64,000 nucleotides of DNA. It comes from Lachnospiraceae bacterium (GTDB lineage: Bacteria > Bacillota > Clostridia > Lachnospirales > Lachnospiraceae). Every line of letters starts with the position of its first letter. The first letter of the stretch is position 1. This document shows positions 8,793 to 17,358 of this stretch, one piece after another. The translations under genes and the position numbers were made by a program. The stretch spans positions 27,442 through 91,441 of the forward strand of contig JAHZAV010000008.1 of the NCBI GenBank assembly GCA_019423745.1, read 5' to 3'. The notes under the pieces are model-generated. The model did no database searches, had not been told where the DNA came from, and saw nothing but the letters and a program-made list of their open reading frames with translations.

Positions 8793-10256
8793 ATGAGTTT
8801 AAATGGCATTGATATCAGTAATCATCAGGCCGGTATCGACCTTACAAAAGTTTCAGCTGATTTTGTAATATGTAAGGCTACGGAAGGAGTTGGGTTTGTA
8901 GATCCCTATTGTAACAAATTTATTCAGACAGCGAAAAGACTTGGACGAAAAACAGGTGTTTATCATTATGCATCAGGGAAAAGTACAGGAAAGGCGGAAG
9001 CGGATTTCTTTTATAAAAATATACAAGGATATGTGAAGCAGTCAATCCTTGTGCTTGACTGGGAAGGAAAGGCAATAGAAAAAGGGCCTCAATATGCAAA
9101 AGAGTTTCTTGACAGATTGTATGAGCTAACTGGGGTTAGACCGCTGATCTATATGAGTAACAGTGTAGTAAACAGCTATGACTGGACAAAGGTTGTGCAG
9201 GCGGATTACGGTTTGTGGAATGCAGGTTATTTTGCAGGAGACAAGACGATGGATTATACGCCGGATGCACCGCTTTATGGTGGATTGGGGACTTGGAAGA
9301 CATGTGCTTTGTATCAGTATACATCGTCAGGAAGACTGGAAGGATGGGGTGGGAATCTCGATTTGAATGTATTTTACGGGACTCGGGATACCTGGGACAA
9401 ATATGCAGGAGCTGTAACTGTTGTAAATGATCCGGATGGTGCGATAAAACCTGGAGGAGAAGTTCAGGAAGACAAGGCGAAGAAAGGGAAAGTCTCCTAC
9501 CAGGTTCATGTAAGAAGATTGGGGTGGCTTTCTTGGAAATGTGATGGAGAAATGGCCGGAACTACCGGGCAGAATCGTCGGATGGAAGCCATTCGGATCG
9601 CACCGCCGGGAAAAACCAATGTAAAACTTCACATAAAGGGAATTGGTGACCGGCAGTACAAAGATATTACGAAGAATACGATTCTTGGAACGACAGGAGA
9701 GAAAAGAAGGATTGAAGCAATAGCTATAGAAGCAGGAGAAGAGCCAGAGAAAGCGCATTATGCTTATCAGGTACATCAGAAAAGATATGGTTGGACAGAC
9801 TGGAAATTTGATGGAGAATGGGCAGGAAAACAAGGGGAAGCGCTTCAGCTGGAAGCACTCCGAATACGGATTGCCCATCTTGTTCTTGAGGCTCATGTAC
9901 AAAGGGAAGGATGGCTTCCAAAAGTACCGGATGGTGAAATTACGGGAACAATAGGAAAGTCCCTTCGTTTGGAGGCATTTCGGCTTGATCCTTTTGCATA
10001 CCAAATTAAGGCAAAAGCGCATATTCAGTCCGATGGATGGGTTGATTATGGTGTAATCAATAAGGATACCGTGATTGGTACGACGAATGAGAAGAAGCGC
10101 CTCGAATGCCTGTGTTTTGAGGGTCCCTTTGAATGGCGTGCCCATCTTGCTCATAGTGGCTGGACAGACTGGACTTTGGCAGATGGCATTGCAACTCTTG
10201 GTACCGTAGGTCAGGAACTTGCAATAGAAGCGTTTCAGATACGAATGAATAAGTAA
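8793..10256 (+). CDS. GH25 lysozyme with six C-terminal ChW repeats
   Basis: Predicted N-acetylmuramidase acting on peptidoglycan. Residues 1-200 form a GH25 domain (GIDISNHQ start; LVLDWEGKA with the DxE catalytic pair near residues 89-91; late GNLDLNVFYG). From about residue 235 there are six clostridial hydrophobic-with-Trp (ChW) repeats of about 40 residues, each with a GW near the start and an LEAxxI-type end; the second has lost its GW (GDRQYKD). No signal peptide is visible, as in phage endolysins or proteins released with a holin. AGGAGA precedes the ATG. It lies immediately downstream of ssrA, a frequent integration site. Confidence 0.88.
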   Translation: MSLNGIDISNHQAGIDLTKVSADFVICKATEGVGFVDPYCNKFIQTAKRLGRKTGVYHYASGKSTGKAEADFFYKNIQGYVKQSILVLDWEGKAIEKGPQYAKEFLDRLYELTGVRPLIYMSNSVVNSYDWTKVVQADYGLWNAGYFAGDKTMDYTPDAPLYGGLGTWKTCALYQYTSSGRLEGWGGNLDLNVFYGTRDTWDKYAGAVTVVNDPDGAIKPGGEVQEDKAKKGKVSYQVHVRRLGWLSWKCDGEMAGTTGQNRRMEAIRIAPPGKTNVKLHIKGIGDRQYKDITKNTILGTTGEKRRIEAIAIEAGEEPEKAHYAYQVHQKRYGWTDWKFDGEWAGKQGEALQLEALRIRIAHLVLEAHVQREGWLPKVPDGEITGTIGKSLRLEAFRLDPFAYQIKAKAHIQSDGWVDYGVINKDTVIGTTNEKKRLECLCFEGPFEWRAHLAHSGWTDWTLADGIATLGTVGQELAIEAFQIRMNK

Positions 10257-10288
10257 AAGATGATAACGTTACAGAAAATAGAAACCAA

Positions 10289-10320
10289 AAAGTCCTCAAG
10301 GATATTTCCTTGAGGACTTC
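10289..10320. terminator. Bidirectional terminator between lysozyme and glycosyltransferase genes
   Basis: Perfect 12-bp stem AGTCCTCAAGGA/TCCTTGAGGACT with a TATT loop. On the minus strand it is followed by TTTTTGG, so it best serves the convergent glycosyltransferase gene, but it can also end the lysozyme transcript. Confidence 0.85.
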
Positions 10321-10331
10321 ATTTATTTAAA

Positions 10332-12317
10332 TCAGGCTTCATCTAAAATATGATATAAAAAGTTTACGGCCTCATTCATATCTATACCATTATGTCCTTT
10401 TTCTGGGTTGAAATGCAGAATTACTTCAATGTCATTGTATTCTTCTATGGATGTCATTGTTTCTGCATTTTTCAAAAACGGGACCAGCTGGGTGGAATTA
10501 TCTGCTGATGAACATAGATTGATATGCATATAAATTTTAGGGACATAATGATGTTTTTCAAAGGCATCAATAATGTTAAATCGTTCCTTATAGTTTAAAA
10601 CATCACTGATGTTGTCAAAAGAAAATGTGATGACAGAATTTAAGGCGTCTTTAAAAATCCAGTTTCTCACATCAAGCTGTGCATTGTCAGCCACTACTTT
10701 TGCCCCTTTCAAATAGATGCCCATGATAATTGATAAATATCCCCCTGCTGATGTGCCATAGATTACAGTATTTTCTAGCTGAATTCCCATTTTACTAATG
10801 ATTTTTTTGAGAATCAGGCTGCTGTTTTCAAGATAGTAATTTTCATTTTTGCCGATGCCCCATCCGATTTGCAGAAAACTGTTTAGATATAATGTGGGAT
10901 CCATACAGAATACAGAGGATGTTTTTAGCATGTTGGCCCAACTGTGTCTTTGAAATACGGGAACCAAGACATTTCCTTCTGCCACAGCACCATTATTAAA
11001 GACAACGAGTTTGTCATTATCTTTCCGACGATTGATCAGATATTCGTACGGGACATTGTCTTTTATAACGCGTAGTATATAAAGGCAGTCCGGCTGGATT
11101 TGATAGCTGTCCAGTTCATATTCCTGAATGGTAATTTCTGGATAGGGAAGTTTTGTTATCTTCATATTCATATTCTTATTCGTGCGCTGCATTGTCTGCT
11201 CTATTAAATTTACTGTTTTTTGAACTTCTGTTTTAATGTCATATTCGTTTCCGATATCAAAATTATTCTTGCAACCACCATATTTGTTCAGATAGCTAAG
11301 CAAAATGGAAGCAAGTTCTTTTTTGTCATAGTCTATCAAATTACCGCAGTTGTATTTTTCTATCAACTCTTTTGCCACCCCCACATCTGTTGAAATAATA
11401 GGAGTATTCAGCATGACGCTTTCTACCAGAACGAGGCTGAAACCTTCGCTAAGCGAGGTTAAAACAGTGGCAGTACTGTTTTTAATATACGGATACGGAT
11501 TTTCAATAAAACCAAGTATTTTTACATTTTCTTCAAGATCATTTTCTTTGATATATTTTTCTAGCTTTGGGCGATCTTCGCCATCCCCTAATAAATAAAT
11601 CATAAAATTATTGTGCCGTTCTTTTACTTCTTTTGCAGCTTCCAATAATAGAATCTGGTTTTTGTTATAATCTAACCTTCCCAGTGTTGTAAACAGCATC
11701 TTGTCAGGTACCGGAATTTTTTCCTGACTGAGCAATTCGATTTTTTCACTGTCAACAGAATTTGCGATTTTTACAACATTTTCTGTAATCCCAAATAGCT
11801 CTTCTAATGTTTGCTGCACCACATCAGAAATCACGGCAATAGAATCAAAACATTTTAGTACATTGGCCTGCATTTCAAATTCTTGCTTTATCTGTTTATA
11901 CTGACTTGTATTTTCATCAAATTTTTTATAATCTAATTCACGCATATCTCCTCTGATCCATAGGATTTTTGTACCACTTTTGATATAGGACGCAAAATAA
12001 GATGGAGCATTATGGTTGCACGCAATGATGCAATCATATTTTTCGTTAATTCTCTTATTGAAGTTCAGCGGATTGGCGAGCAGATCATAGTAATTGTTGA
12101 GTGCTTGCTCTTCATGAAAGTCCTCTTTGGTGTAATCAATGAGAGAATCTAAAATTTTAATATTACTGTTAAAAAGTGTCTGCTGTGAGTTTTTAAATAA
12201 AGGCAGAATATGGATCTCATATTTTGTTTGATCCATTCGATTTAAAACATCTGCCAGAGATTTTTCTGTGCCGTATCCATAGGATATACTCCATGTTATA
12301 AACAATAATTTTTTCAT
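10332..12317 (-). CDS. Two-domain protein: GT4-type glycosyltransferase fused to an alpha/beta-hydrolase-like domain
   Basis: 661 residues. Residues 1-375 look like a GT-B, family GT4 transferase: N-terminal LLFITWSISYGYGTEKS, a TTLGRLDYNKNQ segment near 210-222 and the EGFSLVLVE pair (EX7E motif) near 292-300. Residues about 395-661 resemble a serine alpha/beta hydrolase: YGTSAGGYLS nucleophile elbow with Ser near 522 and a late EKGHNGI that could supply the histidine near 642. The arrangement recalls Asp2-like esterase/acyltransferase domains of glycan-modifying systems, but that is only a resemblance. No signal peptide. GGGGTGAT precedes the start. Acceptor and donor unknown. Confidence 0.8.
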   Translation of the reverse strand: MKKLLFITWSISYGYGTEKSLADVLNRMDQTKYEIHILPLFKNSQQTLFNSNIKILDSLIDYTKEDFHEEQALNNYYDLLANPLNFNKRINEKYDCIIACNHNAPSYFASYIKSGTKILWIRGDMRELDYKKFDENTSQYKQIKQEFEMQANVLKCFDSIAVISDVVQQTLEELFGITENVVKIANSVDSEKIELLSQEKIPVPDKMLFTTLGRLDYNKNQILLLEAAKEVKERHNNFMIYLLGDGEDRPKLEKYIKENDLEENVKILGFIENPYPYIKNSTATVLTSLSEGFSLVLVESVMLNTPIISTDVGVAKELIEKYNCGNLIDYDKKELASILLSYLNKYGGCKNNFDIGNEYDIKTEVQKTVNLIEQTMQRTNKNMNMKITKLPYPEITIQEYELDSYQIQPDCLYILRVIKDNVPYEYLINRRKDNDKLVVFNNGAVAEGNVLVPVFQRHSWANMLKTSSVFCMDPTLYLNSFLQIGWGIGKNENYYLENSSLILKKIISKMGIQLENTVIYGTSAGGYLSIIMGIYLKGAKVVADNAQLDVRNWIFKDALNSVITFSFDNISDVLNYKERFNIIDAFEKHHYVPKIYMHINLCSSADNSTQLVPFLKNAETMTSIEEYNDIEVILHFNPEKGHNGIDMNEAVNFLYHILDEA

Positions 12318-12464
12318 GCTATCACCCCGTTTTCATTATATGGGGTATCCTTAAGGTGGGTGAAGATTTTATAGAAACAAGAACCGTTGTAGAGGATTGC
12401 ACATATGATAATATGAGGATTTCTGTTATCTGTAATGAGAACGGTATGAGAAGAGGTATGATTA

Positions 12465-13049
12465 ATGAAACAATTACGCAGAATGTTGAAAGAAATCGTT
12501 GTGGATATTTGCATAACGGATTGGTTTTTGCTCCTATTTATGATTGTGTTGTTTTTCTATATGGTATTTTATCTTTTCACCGGAGTGGGAAGTTCAGAGG
12601 AAAATAATACAATTAATGTTATTATCAGAACATCCATGGCCTCTATTTTTGGATATTTTATAAGTGCAAATTTTTCAAAAACCAGGGTATCGGGAAAATC
12701 TCAGAGAAAAGAAAATGGCGGTAAAGAGAGTCCTTTAAAAACTATAGTCAAAAATGGCAGTCAGACTGTTCAGAATCGAATAGGATTTCAGACAGTGGCT
12801 ACTTCAAAAGATCAAGAAAGCGGAGGCGCTTCCGTTTCTGAAGATTCTTCGGCTGTTTTGAGACAATGTAGTAATGTACAAGTAGGTATCGTAGCGATTA
12901 TTGGGATGGCGTCTCTTCTTGTTTTGATTATAACAGGGCGGCTTCAGAATATTACACCAGAACTTACAGCAATGATGTCTCAGCTTCGTGATTTTGTGGC
13001 CGCCTCAATTGGCTTTCTCATTAGCTGTGGAAAAAGTACAGCAGATTGA
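12465..13049 (+). CDS. Hypothetical protein with two or three membrane segments
   Basis: 194 residues, no family recognised. A hydrophobic segment spans about 18-39 (FLLLFMIVLFFYMVFYLF), a second weaker one about 50-67, then a polar Ser/Gly/Lys/Gln-rich region (about 70-135) and a last hydrophobic segment near 140-157, ending in a short amphipathic tail. Size and topology are compatible with a holin-like or cell-envelope accessory protein; nothing proves it. AGAGG lies about 11 bases before the ATG. It is divergent from the glycosyltransferase fusion and followed by a strong terminator. Confidence 0.65.
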   Translation: MKQLRRMLKEIVVDICITDWFLLLFMIVLFFYMVFYLFTGVGSSEENNTINVIIRTSMASIFGYFISANFSKTRVSGKSQRKENGGKESPLKTIVKNGSQTVQNRIGFQTVATSKDQESGGASVSEDSSAVLRQCSNVQVGIVAIIGMASLLVLIITGRLQNITPELTAMMSQLRDFVAASIGFLISCGKSTAD

Positions 13050-13053
13050 AAAT

Positions 13054-13095
13054 AAAATGGGCTTTTCGAACATTTTTTCGAAAAGCCCATTTTTA
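13054..13095 (+). terminator. Terminator after the hypothetical membrane-protein gene
   Basis: 16-bp stem AAAATGGGCTTTTCGA/TCGAAAAGCCCATTTT with an 8-base loop and T tail. Symmetric A/T flanks allow use by the oppositely oriented tRNA-Ser as well. Confidence 0.88.
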
Positions 13096-13117
13096 TAAAT
13101 TTGTTGTAATAAAATAA

Positions 13118-13209
13118 CGGAGACGGAGGGATTCGAACCCTCGTACCGGCGATAAAACCGATAAACTGATTTCGAGTCAGCCCCGTTACGGCCACTTCGG
13201 TACGTCTCC
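13118..13209 (-). tRNA. tRNA-Ser(CGA)
   Basis: 92-nt type II tRNA. Acceptor GGAGACG (from 13209) pairs with CGTCTCC (13125-13119), discriminator G at 13118, CCA not encoded. The anticodon loop CTCGAAA gives anticodon CGA, the long variable arm is typical of serine, and the T-arm carries GGTTCGAATCC. It reads UCG codons. Confidence 0.95.
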
Positions 13210-13261
13210 AGATCTATTGCTGTCAAGTCAGAAAACAATAATCTGGCGTAACAGCAGAAAT

Positions 13262-13270
13262 ATTATAGCA
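13262..13270 (-). promoter_or_regulatory. Predicted extended -10 promoter of tRNA-Ser
   Basis: On the minus strand TGCTATAAT (extended -10), about 53 bases before the tRNA 5' end. No convincing -35 hexamer. Confidence 0.45.
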
Positions 13271-13299
13271 CGTTTAGACAGATTGGAAAAGAGACAAAA

Positions 13300-13578
13300 T
13301 TATTTTTTCCTTTTGAAAAAAGAAAAACGTGATCGACGCTCTTCCTCGCCAATAGCCAGAAGTTCATCGTATGCCCGGCGCATTTCCTGCTCTCTTTTTT
13401 CACGGACATGTTTAGGGGGGATGTTGGCATATTTGGGATAATGCTCTTCTTCCTCCTCTTTTTCTTGTGTAAACGCGGCGTCTGGAAGACGGAATTTCTT
13501 ACGGCATGTGTCACAGAGGGCATAGCCTGGGGACTTTTTACTCATTCTTAAGGGATTCCCACATTTTGGACAATTCAT
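13300..13578 (-). CDS. Small zinc-ribbon protein, 92 residues
   Basis: N-terminal zinc ribbon with CPKCGNPL and CDTCRKKF (CxxC pairs at residues 3-6 and 22-25), then an acidic Glu run (EKEEEEEH) and a strongly charged, helical C-terminal half ending in FFKRKK. No enzyme domain. GGAGG lies eight bases before the start. Function unknown; it may bind nucleic acid or protein. Its 3' end is about 30 bases from the tRNA-Ser promoter, and it is divergent from the two-component genes. Confidence 0.75.
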   Translation of the reverse strand: MNCPKCGNPLRMSKKSPGYALCDTCRKKFRLPDAAFTQEKEEEEEHYPKYANIPPKHVREKREQEMRRAYDELLAIGEEERRSRFSFFKRKK

Positions 13579-13649
13579 TTTAAAAACCTCCTCACGAGAA
13601 CTAGTATAGCATAAGATGGAAAATTTTTCACAAAAGAAACATAAATTGC

Positions 13650-13658
13650 TGGTATAAT
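13650..13658 (+). promoter_or_regulatory. Extended -10 promoter of the two-component operon
   Basis: TGGTATAAT, a perfect extended -10, 30 bases before the response-regulator start. The -35 region is poor. Confidence 0.6.
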
Positions 13659-13687
13659 ATAAAATAATAATGGAGGAGGTGGCTTTT

Positions 13688-14365
13688 ATGGAACAGATAA
13701 AGATTTTGGTAGTAGATGACGAGAGTCGTATGCGTAAACTTGTACGGGACTTCCTGGAAAGGGAAGGGTATAAAGTTATAGAAGCAGGCGACGGTATGGA
13801 AGCTATGGATATATTTTATGAGAATAAAGATATTTGCCTCGTTATTTTGGATGTTATGATGCCGAAGATGGATGGATGGCAGGTATGCAGAGAAATACGG
13901 CAGTCTTCTAAAGTGCCGATTATTATGCTTACTGCACGCTCAGAAGAAAGAGATGAATTACAGGGGTTTGACTTGGGTGTAGATGAATATATATCAAAAC
14001 CTTTCAGTCCAAAGATTTTAATGGCGCGTGTGGAGGCAATTCTCAGGCGTACCTGCAGTACAGGAGAAGAAGAGGCCTTGGAGGCAGGAGGAATCCGAGT
14101 TGATAAAACAGCTCACATTGTTACGATAGATGGGGAGAATGTTGAATTAAGCTTTAAGGAATTTGAGTTGCTTGCTTATTTTATGGAAAATCAGGGAGTG
14201 GCACTTTCAAGAGAAAAGATTTTAAACAATGTTTGGGACTATGATTATTTTGGAGACGCCAGAACCATCGATACACATGTGAAGAAACTTAGAAATAAGC
14301 TTGGAAATAAGGGGGATTATATCAAGACTGTGTGGGGTATGGGATATAAATTTGAGGTGGACTAG
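13688..14365 (+). CDS. OmpR/PhoB-type response regulator
   Basis: 225 residues. The receiver domain (1-120) has the acidic pair D10-D11, phospho-acceptor D55 in LVILDVMMPKMDG, T82 in MLTAR and K104 in ISKPF. A linker leads to a winged-helix DNA-binding domain (about 130-225: SREKILNNVW, DTHVKKLRNKLG, IKTVWGMGYKF). The ATG at 13688 is preferred because GGAGGAGGT at 13672-13680 lies seven bases upstream; the in-frame ATG at 13670 is inside that site. The sensor kinase starts on the base after its stop. Confidence 0.95.
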   Translation: MEQIKILVVDDESRMRKLVRDFLEREGYKVIEAGDGMEAMDIFYENKDICLVILDVMMPKMDGWQVCREIRQSSKVPIIMLTARSEERDELQGFDLGVDEYISKPFSPKILMARVEAILRRTCSTGEEEALEAGGIRVDKTAHIVTIDGENVELSFKEFELLAYFMENQGVALSREKILNNVWDYDYFGDARTIDTHVKKLRNKLGNKGDYIKTVWGMGYKFEVD

Positions 14366-15826
14366 ATGAAATATTCAATACGTAAACAGATGATTGGAAT
14401 TTTTGTTGGTCTTATTGTCTGTATGATAATCGGACTTTTTATTATCAATGCCTTTTTTCTGCAGCCTTATTATGTTGATAACAAAAAAGAAAGTTTTGTT
14501 AAAATGTATGATGATATTGCACAGGTTATGGAGGCGGGTAATATTCAAAATGATTCTGTCAGAAATACTTTGGCCTATACGGCAGAACGATATAATTTTT
14601 CCTATATGGTATATAACTTTACTGAGCGTCAGGGATATTCCAATGCCAGGGATACAGAGAAACTTCTGCAGCAGCTGACAGGGCTGCTTTTGAACCAACC
14701 GGGAAGTCAGGTACTGGAAAAAACAGATTCTTACCAGATTATTCGTTTCAGTGACAGAGACAGTGGCTCAGAATATCTGGCTCTTTGGGGGTCTGTCGGG
14801 AATGGCTATAATATTTTTATTCGAAGTCCGCTGGAGAGTATTCAGGAAAGTATTATGCTTTTTGACAGATTTCTTCTCTTAATAGGGACTGTTGTGATTG
14901 TAACAGGCACTTTGTTTGTGTGGTATTTTTCCAGAAGATTGACAGAACCTTTGATGGAGCTTACAGCGTTATCAGTTAGAATGGCCGATCTTGATTTTGA
15001 GGCAAAGTATACAAGTGGCGGGAATAACGAGATCGGTGTTCTGGGAGAAAATTTTAATGTAATGTCAAAGAAACTGGAGCAGGCAGTTTCTGAACTGAAA
15101 AGTGCCAATTACCGCTTGCAGCAGGATATTGAAAAAAAGGAAAAACTGGAGAAAATGAGAACAGATTTCATGGGAAATGTATCCCATGAGTTAAAAACGC
15201 CTATTGCTCTCATTCAAGGGTATGCAGAAGGGCTGCGGGAAGGGGTCAGTGACGATCCGGAGAGTATGCAATTTTACTGCGATGTTATTATAGATGAAGC
15301 GGGTAAAATGAACCAGATGGTTAAAAATCTTATGACTTTAAATCAGCTGGAATTTGGTGATCAGGATGTTCAGTTTGAGAGGTTTGATCTGACGGAATTA
15401 ATTAGAGGTGTTCTGCAGAGTATGGAAATCTTGATTCAACAAAAGAATGCGAATATACAGTTTAGAGCTGATGAGCCGGTTTGTGTATGGGCGGATGAAT
15501 TTAAGGCAGAACAGGTACTTAGGAATTATGTGAATAATGCTTTGAACCATCTGGACGGAGACAGGGTAATTGACATTAAAATTCTCTGTCATGATGAGAA
15601 AGCTAAGGTAACTGTATTTAATACAGGAACTCCGATTCCGGAAGAAGATCTTCCGCATATATGGGAAAAATTTTATAAAGTGGATAAGGCTCATACGAGA
15701 GAATATGGGGGCAATGGGATAGGACTTTCCATTGTAAAAGCAATTATGGATTCCTTCCATCAAGAATACGGGGTCAATAATTATGACAATGGTGTAGAAT
15801 TTTGGTTTGAGTTAGATAGAAAATAA
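14366..15826 (+). CDS. Membrane sensor histidine kinase
   Basis: 486 residues. Transmembrane helix 1 about 8-30, an extracytoplasmic sensor region of about 130 residues, helix 2 about 168-190, a HAMP domain (about 190-243), a dimerisation domain with MGNVSHELKTP and phospho-acceptor H274, and a HATPase domain with NNALNH (N box), GTPIPEEDLPHIWEKF (F box) and GGNGIGLSIVK (G2 box). It is the cognate partner of the adjacent response regulator. The signal is unknown; the position downstream of cell-wall genes hints at, but does not show, envelope sensing. Confidence 0.94.
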   Translation: MKYSIRKQMIGIFVGLIVCMIIGLFIINAFFLQPYYVDNKKESFVKMYDDIAQVMEAGNIQNDSVRNTLAYTAERYNFSYMVYNFTERQGYSNARDTEKLLQQLTGLLLNQPGSQVLEKTDSYQIIRFSDRDSGSEYLALWGSVGNGYNIFIRSPLESIQESIMLFDRFLLLIGTVVIVTGTLFVWYFSRRLTEPLMELTALSVRMADLDFEAKYTSGGNNEIGVLGENFNVMSKKLEQAVSELKSANYRLQQDIEKKEKLEKMRTDFMGNVSHELKTPIALIQGYAEGLREGVSDDPESMQFYCDVIIDEAGKMNQMVKNLMTLNQLEFGDQDVQFERFDLTELIRGVLQSMEILIQQKNANIQFRADEPVCVWADEFKAEQVLRNYVNNALNHLDGDRVIDIKILCHDEKAKVTVFNTGTPIPEEDLPHIWEKFYKVDKAHTREYGGNGIGLSIVKAIMDSFHQEYGVNNYDNGVEFWFELDRK

Positions 15827-15849
15827 CCGGTGCACATCCTGACGTGCTA

Positions 15850-15858
15850 TGGTAAACT
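15850..15858 (+). promoter_or_regulatory. Possible extended -10 promoter of hisH-hisF
   Basis: TGGTAAACT in the 115-bp gap between the kinase gene and hisH, 83 bases before the hisH start; TGCACA about 16 bp upstream is a poor -35. Confidence 0.35.
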
Positions 15859-15941
15859 GTTTATAGACAGAGCTTTTGATGTCGGCGGAAAGATAGTATA
15901 AAGGTAGTATGGCCGGGAAAAAGTACAGGAAGGAAAATACA

Positions 15942-16547
15942 ATGATAGCAATAATTGATTATGATGCAGGGAATATCAGAAGCGTGGAAAAGGCGCTGCA
16001 CTTTCTTGGACAAGAGGTTATGGTTACAAGAAATCGAGAGGAGATTCTCTGTGCAGATAAGGTTATTTTGCCAGGGGTAGGCTCTTTTGGAGATGCTATG
16101 GATAAAATTAGGCAGTATGGTCTGGAAGAAGTGATTTGTGAGGTAACAGAGAAGAAGACCCCTTTTCTTGGAATATGTCTGGGGCTGCAGTTACTTTTTG
16201 AAAGCAGTGAAGAAAGTCCGGGTGTGAAAGGTCTTGGTATACTGAAAGGGAGGATTCTGAGGATTCCGGAAACAGAAGGACTGAAAATTCCGCATATGGG
16301 CTGGAACACTCTTAAGCTTCAGGGAGAAGGAAGATTGTTTAAGGGGCTTTCACAGGAACCTTATGTCTATTTTGTGCATTCCTATTATTTGCAGGCGGCA
16401 GATGAAGCGATCGTGACTGCAGTGACTGATTATGGCACCTGTATCCATGCATCTGTGGAAAAGGATAATGTATTTGCATGTCAGTTCCATCCAGAGAAGA
16501 GCAGCAGCACGGGACTTGCCATTTTGAAAAATTTTGTGGAGCTATAA
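15942..16547 (+). CDS. hisH: Imidazole glycerol phosphate synthase, glutaminase subunit
   Basis: Supplies ammonia from glutamine to HisF in histidine synthesis. 201 residues, class I glutamine amidotransferase: [14 protein letters not shown] start, oxyanion/[10 protein letters not shown], nucleophile Cys in [11 protein letters not shown], and the His-Glu of QFHPEKS near 185. The ATG at 15942 follows AGGAAGGA by seven bases; an in-frame ATG at 15909 has no such site. hisF follows after 16 bases. No other his genes are in the window, so this pair stands alone here. Confidence 0.95.
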   Translation: MIAIIDYDAGNIRSVEKALHFLGQEVMVTRNREEILCADKVILPGVGSFGDAMDKIRQYGLEEVICEVTEKKTPFLGICLGLQLLFESSEESPGVKGLGILKGRILRIPETEGLKIPHMGWNTLKLQGEGRLFKGLSQEPYVYFVHSYYLQAADEAIVTAVTDYGTCIHASVEKDNVFACQFHPEKSSSTGLAILKNFVEL

Positions 16548-16563
16548 AACGGAGGAAAGAAGC

Positions 16564-17325
16564 ATGCATACAAAACGAATTATTCCCTGTCTGGACGTTC
16601 ATAACGGGCGGGTGGTTAAGGGTGTAAATTTTGTGGATTTAAAGGATGCCGGAGATCCGGTGGAGATAGGAAAGGCTTATGATCTGGCGGGAGCGGATGA
16701 ACTTGTTTTCCTCGATATTACAGCATCCTCAGACAAGAGAGTCACGGTAGTGGATATGGTACGTAAGGTGGCGGAAACGGTGTTTATTCCTTTTACCGTG
16801 GGCGGCGGAATTCGAACGGTAGAAGATTTTCGTGCACTTCTTAGGGAAGGAGCAGATAAGATATCTATTAATTCTTCTGCAATTCAGACACCGGAACTGA
16901 TTTCAGCGGCGGCGGATAAATTTGGCAGTCAATGTGTTGTTGTTGCCATTGACGCCAAAAAACGGGCGGATGGCACAGGATGGAATATTTATAAAAACGG
17001 TGGACGCATTGATGTGGGAATTGACGCAGTAGAATGGGCAGTAAAGGCAGAAAAACTGGGAGCAGGAGAGATCCTTCTTACCAGCATGGACTGTGACGGT
17101 ACGAAATCAGGATATGATCTTGAGCTGACAAAAGCGATTGCCGATGCAGTGCGCGTTCCTGTAATTGCATCCGGAGGTGCCGGTACGTTGGAACATTTTA
17201 AAGAGGCGTTGACGGAAGGAGGCGCTGATGCAGCGCTTGCGGCATCTCTGTTCCATTATAAAGAGCTGGAGATTAGGGAAGTAAAAGAATACTTGAAAAA
17301 AGAAGGGGTTTCCGTTCGCTTGTAA
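16564..17325 (+). CDS. hisF: Imidazole glycerol phosphate synthase, cyclase subunit
   Basis: Closes the imidazole ring, giving IGP and AICAR. A 253-residue (beta/alpha)8 barrel with the catalytic aspartates in RIIPCLDV (D11) and VAIDAKK (about 130), plus [15 protein letters not shown] and VIASGGAG phosphate-binding loops. The ATG at 16564 follows GGAGG by eight bases; the frame extends upstream into hisH without a better start. It forms the HisHF complex with its neighbour. The released AICAR links it to purine synthesis, encoded further along. Confidence 0.95.
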   Translation: MHTKRIIPCLDVHNGRVVKGVNFVDLKDAGDPVEIGKAYDLAGADELVFLDITASSDKRVTVVDMVRKVAETVFIPFTVGGGIRTVEDFRALLREGADKISINSSAIQTPELISAAADKFGSQCVVVAIDAKKRADGTGWNIYKNGGRIDVGIDAVEWAVKAEKLGAGEILLTSMDCDGTKSGYDLELTKAIADAVRVPVIASGGAGTLEHFKEALTEGGADAALAASLFHYKELEIREVKEYLKKEGVSVRL

Positions 17326-17358
17326 AGCGGGAAACAGACGAAAGAGAAGGAGGAAAAA

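Noticed and set aside
9327..10154. Antisense open frame of 275 codons across the ChW repeats
   Set aside because: A shadow of the repeat region of the lysozyme; no start signal and no recognisable domain.
12314..12607. Two short frames (66 and 83 codons) between the glycosyltransferase fusion and the membrane protein
   Set aside because: Neither has a convincing ribosome binding site; the plus-strand one overlaps the supported start of the 194-residue protein in another frame.
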